Positions 6,326 through 8,557 of a stretch of DNA of 8,557 bases are shown piece after piece (position 1 is the stretch's first letter; the number at the start of each line of letters is the position of its first letter). The position numbers and the translations under genes were made by a program. Under the pieces are notes generated by a model. It was given only the letters and a program-made list of their open reading frames with translations. It did no database searches and had not been told where the DNA came from. The DNA is from an uncultured Pseudomonadota bacterium (GTDB taxonomy: Bacteria; Pseudomonadota; Gammaproteobacteria; Steroidobacterales; Steroidobacteraceae): assembly GCA_903890265.1 (NCBI GenBank), contig CAITAM010000434.1:1-8557 (forward strand). Direction: 5' to 3'.

Positions 6326-7303
6326 ATGTTCGGATTTGGCAAGAAAAGCGGGCCGGCAGCGGCCGGCGATCCCCCCGCGGCGAAAGGTTTCTTCGGCCGC
6401 CTAAAGGAGCGCCTGACCCGGACCGGCGGCTGGCTGGGCGATCTGTTGCCCGGACGGGCCATCGACGCTGAACTGCTGGACGAGATCGAGACGCGCCTGC
6501 TGACCGCCGACGTCGGCGTCGAGGCAACCGACCGGATCCTCGCGGACCTGCGCCGGCGCATCGCGCGCAACGAGCTTGGCGATCGCGCGGCGCTGCGCGC
6601 CGCGCTCGGCGCCGTCATGACCGATATCCTGAAGCCGGTCGAGTCGCCCCTCGTGATCGACCCGTCGCGCCGACCCTTCGTGGTCCTCGTGGTCGGCGTC
6701 AACGGTTCGGGCAAAACCACCAGCATCGGCAAGCTGGCCAAGCGGCTGAAGGACGACGGCCGGAAGGTGATGCTGGCCGCCGGCGATACCTTCCGGGCCG
6801 CTGCGGTGGAGCAGCTCACCGTCTGGGGCGAGCGCAACGACGTGACCGTCATCGCCCAGGCCACCGGCGCGGATCCGGCCGCGGTGGTGTTCGACGCGAT
6901 GCAGGCCGCCACGGCGCGCGGCGCGGACGTGCTCCTGGCCGACACGGCCGGCCGACTGCACAACCAGGGCCACCTGATGGAGGAGCTGAAGAAGGTCAAG
7001 CGCGTGCTCGCGCGGCTCGATCCCGCCGCACCGCACGAGGTGCTGCTCGTGCTGGACGGCAGCCAGGGACAGAACGCCCTGGCGCAGGCCACCACGTTCC
7101 ATGCCTCGCTCGGCGTTACCGGTCTCGTACTGACGAAACTCGACGGCTCGGCCCGCGGTGGCGTGATCTTCGCGATCGCGGAAAAGCTCAAGATTCCACT
7201 GCGCTACATCGGTGTCGGCGAGAGCCTGGAGGATTTCGGCGTGTTCAACGCCGCCGAGTTCGTTGATGCGCTCCTCGATGGGCATACACCGGGCGTGCCG
7301 TGA
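6326..7303 (+). CDS. ftsY: Signal recognition particle receptor FtsY
   Basis: FtsY is the membrane-associated SRP GTPase that receives ribosome-nascent chain complexes from Ffh/4.5S RNA and passes them to the SecYEG translocon. The protein has 325 residues. A short basic, amphipathic N-terminus (1-41, with GFFGRLKERLTRTGGWLGDLL) is followed by the helical N domain (about 45-105) and the NG GTPase: P-loop GVNGSGKTT (124-132), DTFRAAA (154-160), DTAGR (206-210), TKLDG (270-274) and GVGE (296-299). The long acidic A domain of the E. coli protein is absent, so membrane binding probably rests on the N-terminal amphipathic helix. The segment LVLDGSQGQNA (241-251) departs from the commoner LDATTGQNA form, but GQN is kept. 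The gene ends by overlapping ftsE as GTGA (7300-7303), indicating translational coupling. Identity is secure. Confidence 0.98.
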   Translation: MFGFGKKSGPAAAGDPPAAKGFFGRLKERLTRTGGWLGDLLPGRAIDAELLDEIETRLLTADVGVEATDRILADLRRRIARNELGDRAALRAALGAVMTDILKPVESPLVIDPSRRPFVVLVVGVNGSGKTTSIGKLAKRLKDDGRKVMLAAGDTFRAAAVEQLTVWGERNDVTVIAQATGADPAAVVFDAMQAATARGADVLLADTAGRLHNQGHLMEELKKVKRVLARLDPAAPHEVLLVLDGSQGQNALAQATTFHASLGVTGLVLTKLDGSARGGVIFAIAEKLKIPLRYIGVGESLEDFGVFNAAEFVDALLDGHTPGVP

Positions 7304-7977
7304 TCCGTTTTGAGAACGTCGGCAAGCGCTATCCGAACGGACGCGAGGCCCTGTCGGGGCTGTCGCTGTCGGTGGCGGCCGGCGAGATGGTCTTTCTCAC
7401 CGGCCACTCGGGCGCCGGCAAGAGCACGATCCTCAAGCTCATCGCACTCATCGACCGGGCGACGCGCGGCGTCATCGAGGTCAGCGGCCAGAACCTCGCC
7501 CGGATAACGCGCCGCCACGTCCCGTTGTACCGGCGGCAGATCGGCGTGATATTCCAGGACCACAAGCTCCTCTACGACCGGCCGGTGTGGGACAACGTCG
7601 CCCTGCCACTCGTCATCAGCGGCGTCGCCCGCCGCGAGATGGACAAGCGCGTGCGCGCCGCGCTCGACCAGGTCGGCCTGCTGGGCCACGAGCAGAGCCT
7701 GCCAATGGAGCTCTCGACCGGCGAACAGCAGCGGGTCGGCATCGCGCGCGCGGTGGTTGCCAAGCCGCCGCTGCTGATCGCCGATGAGCCGACCGGCAAT
7801 CTCGATCCGGACCTTGCGCTGGACGTGATGCGCCTCTTCCGCCGTTTCAACGACGTCGGCGTGACGGTGGTGGTGGCGAGCCACGACCTGCACCTGATCG
7901 AGCAGGTGGGCGGCCGTCGCATCGCCATCGCCGGTGGCCGCCTCGCCGACAGCCCGGGGGCCGCCCATGGCGCCTGA
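7300..7977 (+). CDS. ftsE: Cell division ATP-binding protein FtsE
   Basis: FtsE is the cytoplasmic ATPase of the FtsEX complex. It is linked to FtsZ and uses ATP binding and hydrolysis to drive FtsX, which activates periplasmic amidases through EnvC-type adaptors. The protein has 225 residues, normal length. Visible motifs are Walker A GHSGAGKST (35-43), the Q-loop VIFQD (Gln86), the ABC signature LSTGEQQRV (138-146), Walker B LLIADEPTGNLD (158-169; Asp162, Glu163) and the H-loop SHD (His195). The signature has Thr in place of the second-position Gly of LSGGEQQ. The start is GTG, set by the overlap with the ftsY stop and by the expected N-terminus MIRFENVGKRYPNG. Its end overlaps ftsX by 11 bases, so all three genes are probably translated as a coupled operon. 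Confidence 0.97.
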   Translation: MIRFENVGKRYPNGREALSGLSLSVAAGEMVFLTGHSGAGKSTILKLIALIDRATRGVIEVSGQNLARITRRHVPLYRRQIGVIFQDHKLLYDRPVWDNVALPLVISGVARREMDKRVRAALDQVGLLGHEQSLPMELSTGEQQRVGIARAVVAKPPLLIADEPTGNLDPDLALDVMRLFRRFNDVGVTVVVASHDLHLIEQVGGRRIAIAGGRLADSPGAAHGA

Positions 7978-8557
7978 GCCGCGGGTGTCCGCCGCCGGCA
8001 GGGCACGGGCCGCGATCGGCGGCTACCTCGAGCGCCATGCGCAGACCTGCGTCGCCTCGCTGGGCCGCCTGCTGCGCGAGCCGCTGGGCGCGGCGCTGAC
8101 GATCGGCGTCATCAGCCTCGCACTCGCAATTCCGGCCTGCCTTTACCTGCTGGTGCAGAACGCGCGCAGCGTCGGCGACGTCTACGCCGATGCGCTGGAC
8201 GTGACCGTCTACCTCAAGAGCGGGGAAAGTGAGCTTCGCGCACGAGCGCTCGCCGAGCAGATCGGCCGGCGCGCGGACGTCGCGAGCAGCCGTCTCGTGA
8301 CGGCGGCGGAGGGGCTAGCGCAGTTTCGCGAGTGGTCAGGCTTTGGCACCGCACTCGATGCGCTGAAGGACAATCCCCTGCCGCACGCGGTCGTGGTCCG
8401 GCCGCGCCTGGCCACCGCGGGCTCGGTCGACCGCCTGCAGGAGGCGCTCACCGGGCTGCCGGGCGTTGACAGCGTACGGGTCGATGCCGCGTGGGTGCGC
8501 CGCTTCCTGGCGCTGCTTGACGTCCTGCGCCGTACCCTGTTGATTCTGGCGGTGGTA
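7967..8557 (+). CDS. ftsX: Cell division protein FtsX, 5' part
   Basis: This is the integral membrane partner of FtsE, cut by the right edge after 197 codons. The ATG lies inside the end of ftsE and is preceded by a GGGGG run six bases upstream. A basic cytoplasmic N-terminus (1-40) with YLERHAQTCVASLGRLLREP (20-39) precedes transmembrane helix 1 (about 41-63, GAALTIGVISLALAIPACLY). The periplasmic domain (about 64-185) includes VTVYLKSGESE (79-89), FREWSGFGTALDALKDNPLP (120-139), part of the family's X-lobe with the conserved NPLP, and GLPGVDSVRVDAAWVRRF. Residues from about 187 begin transmembrane helix 2. The remaining three helices lie outside. In relatives rpoH follows, so rpoH is expected beyond the edge. 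Frame and content match FtsX throughout, with no stop or frameshift. Confidence 0.95.
   Translation, partial: MAPEPRVSAAGRARAAIGGYLERHAQTCVASLGRLLREPLGAALTIGVISLALAIPACLYLLVQNARSVGDVYADALDVTVYLKSGESELRARALAEQIGRRADVASSRLVTAAEGLAQFREWSGFGTALDALKDNPLPHAVVVRPRLATAGSVDRLQEALTGLPGVDSVRVDAAWVRRFLALLDVLRRTLLILAVV

Noticed and set aside
4834..7191. A 785-codon open frame on the minus strand opposite the lipase and ftsY
   Set aside because: It lies wholly antisense to two well-identified genes, its translation is Arg/Ala/Ser/Gly-rich without any domain I recognise, and long antisense frames are expected opposite GC-biased codons.

Overview
The window reads as a piece of a GC-rich (roughly two-thirds G+C by eye) gammaproteobacterial chromosome. 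The gene content and order support this: rsmD is divergent from an ftsY-ftsE-ftsX cluster, as around E. coli rsmD (yhhF)-ftsYEX-rpoH. From memory, mutM, ggt and coaD also lie near ftsYEX in Pseudomonas. The genus cannot be set from the sequence; a Nevskiales/Steroidobacterales/Xanthomonadales-like lineage is a guess. I see no tRNA, rRNA, IS element, prophage, CRISPR array or integrase.

Layout. Positions 1-171 are non-coding, with a strong intrinsic terminator for a gene that ends at or before the left edge. mutM (172-987, +) encodes formamidopyrimidine-DNA glycosylase. It converges, with a 13-bp gap, on a leftward transcription unit that reads rsmD (3966-3295), coaD (3222-2704), ggt (2707-1001), all on the minus strand. 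The coaD stop and ggt start overlap as GTGA. A 75-bp divergent intergenic region separates rsmD from a rightward gene for a 726-residue lipoprotein lipase (4042-6222). A 103-bp gap with a large GC-rich hairpin and a possible -10 box follows. Then comes ftsY (6326-7303), ftsE (7300-7977, GTGA overlap) and the 5' part of ftsX (7967 to the right edge).

How the genes work together. ftsY encodes the SRP receptor for membrane-protein insertion. FtsE and FtsX form the ABC-type complex that couples the cytokinetic ring to periplasmic peptidoglycan hydrolase activation. RsmD (16S rRNA methylation) and CoaD (coenzyme A synthesis) are housekeeping enzymes. GGT is a periplasmic glutathione-degrading enzyme whose translation is probably coupled to coaD. 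MutM repairs oxidised purines. The one gene that does not belong to the usual housekeeping set is the lipase. It resembles the Lipase_bact_N / Pla-1/cef / VolA type of surface or secreted lipase and sits exactly between rsmD and ftsY.

I do not see a convincing undescribed system. The points most worth checking are the lipase insertion into the rsmD-ftsY junction, the inverted repeat abutting its ribosome binding site, the U-tract-less hairpin between it and ftsY, and an 11-bp tandem repeat inside ggt.
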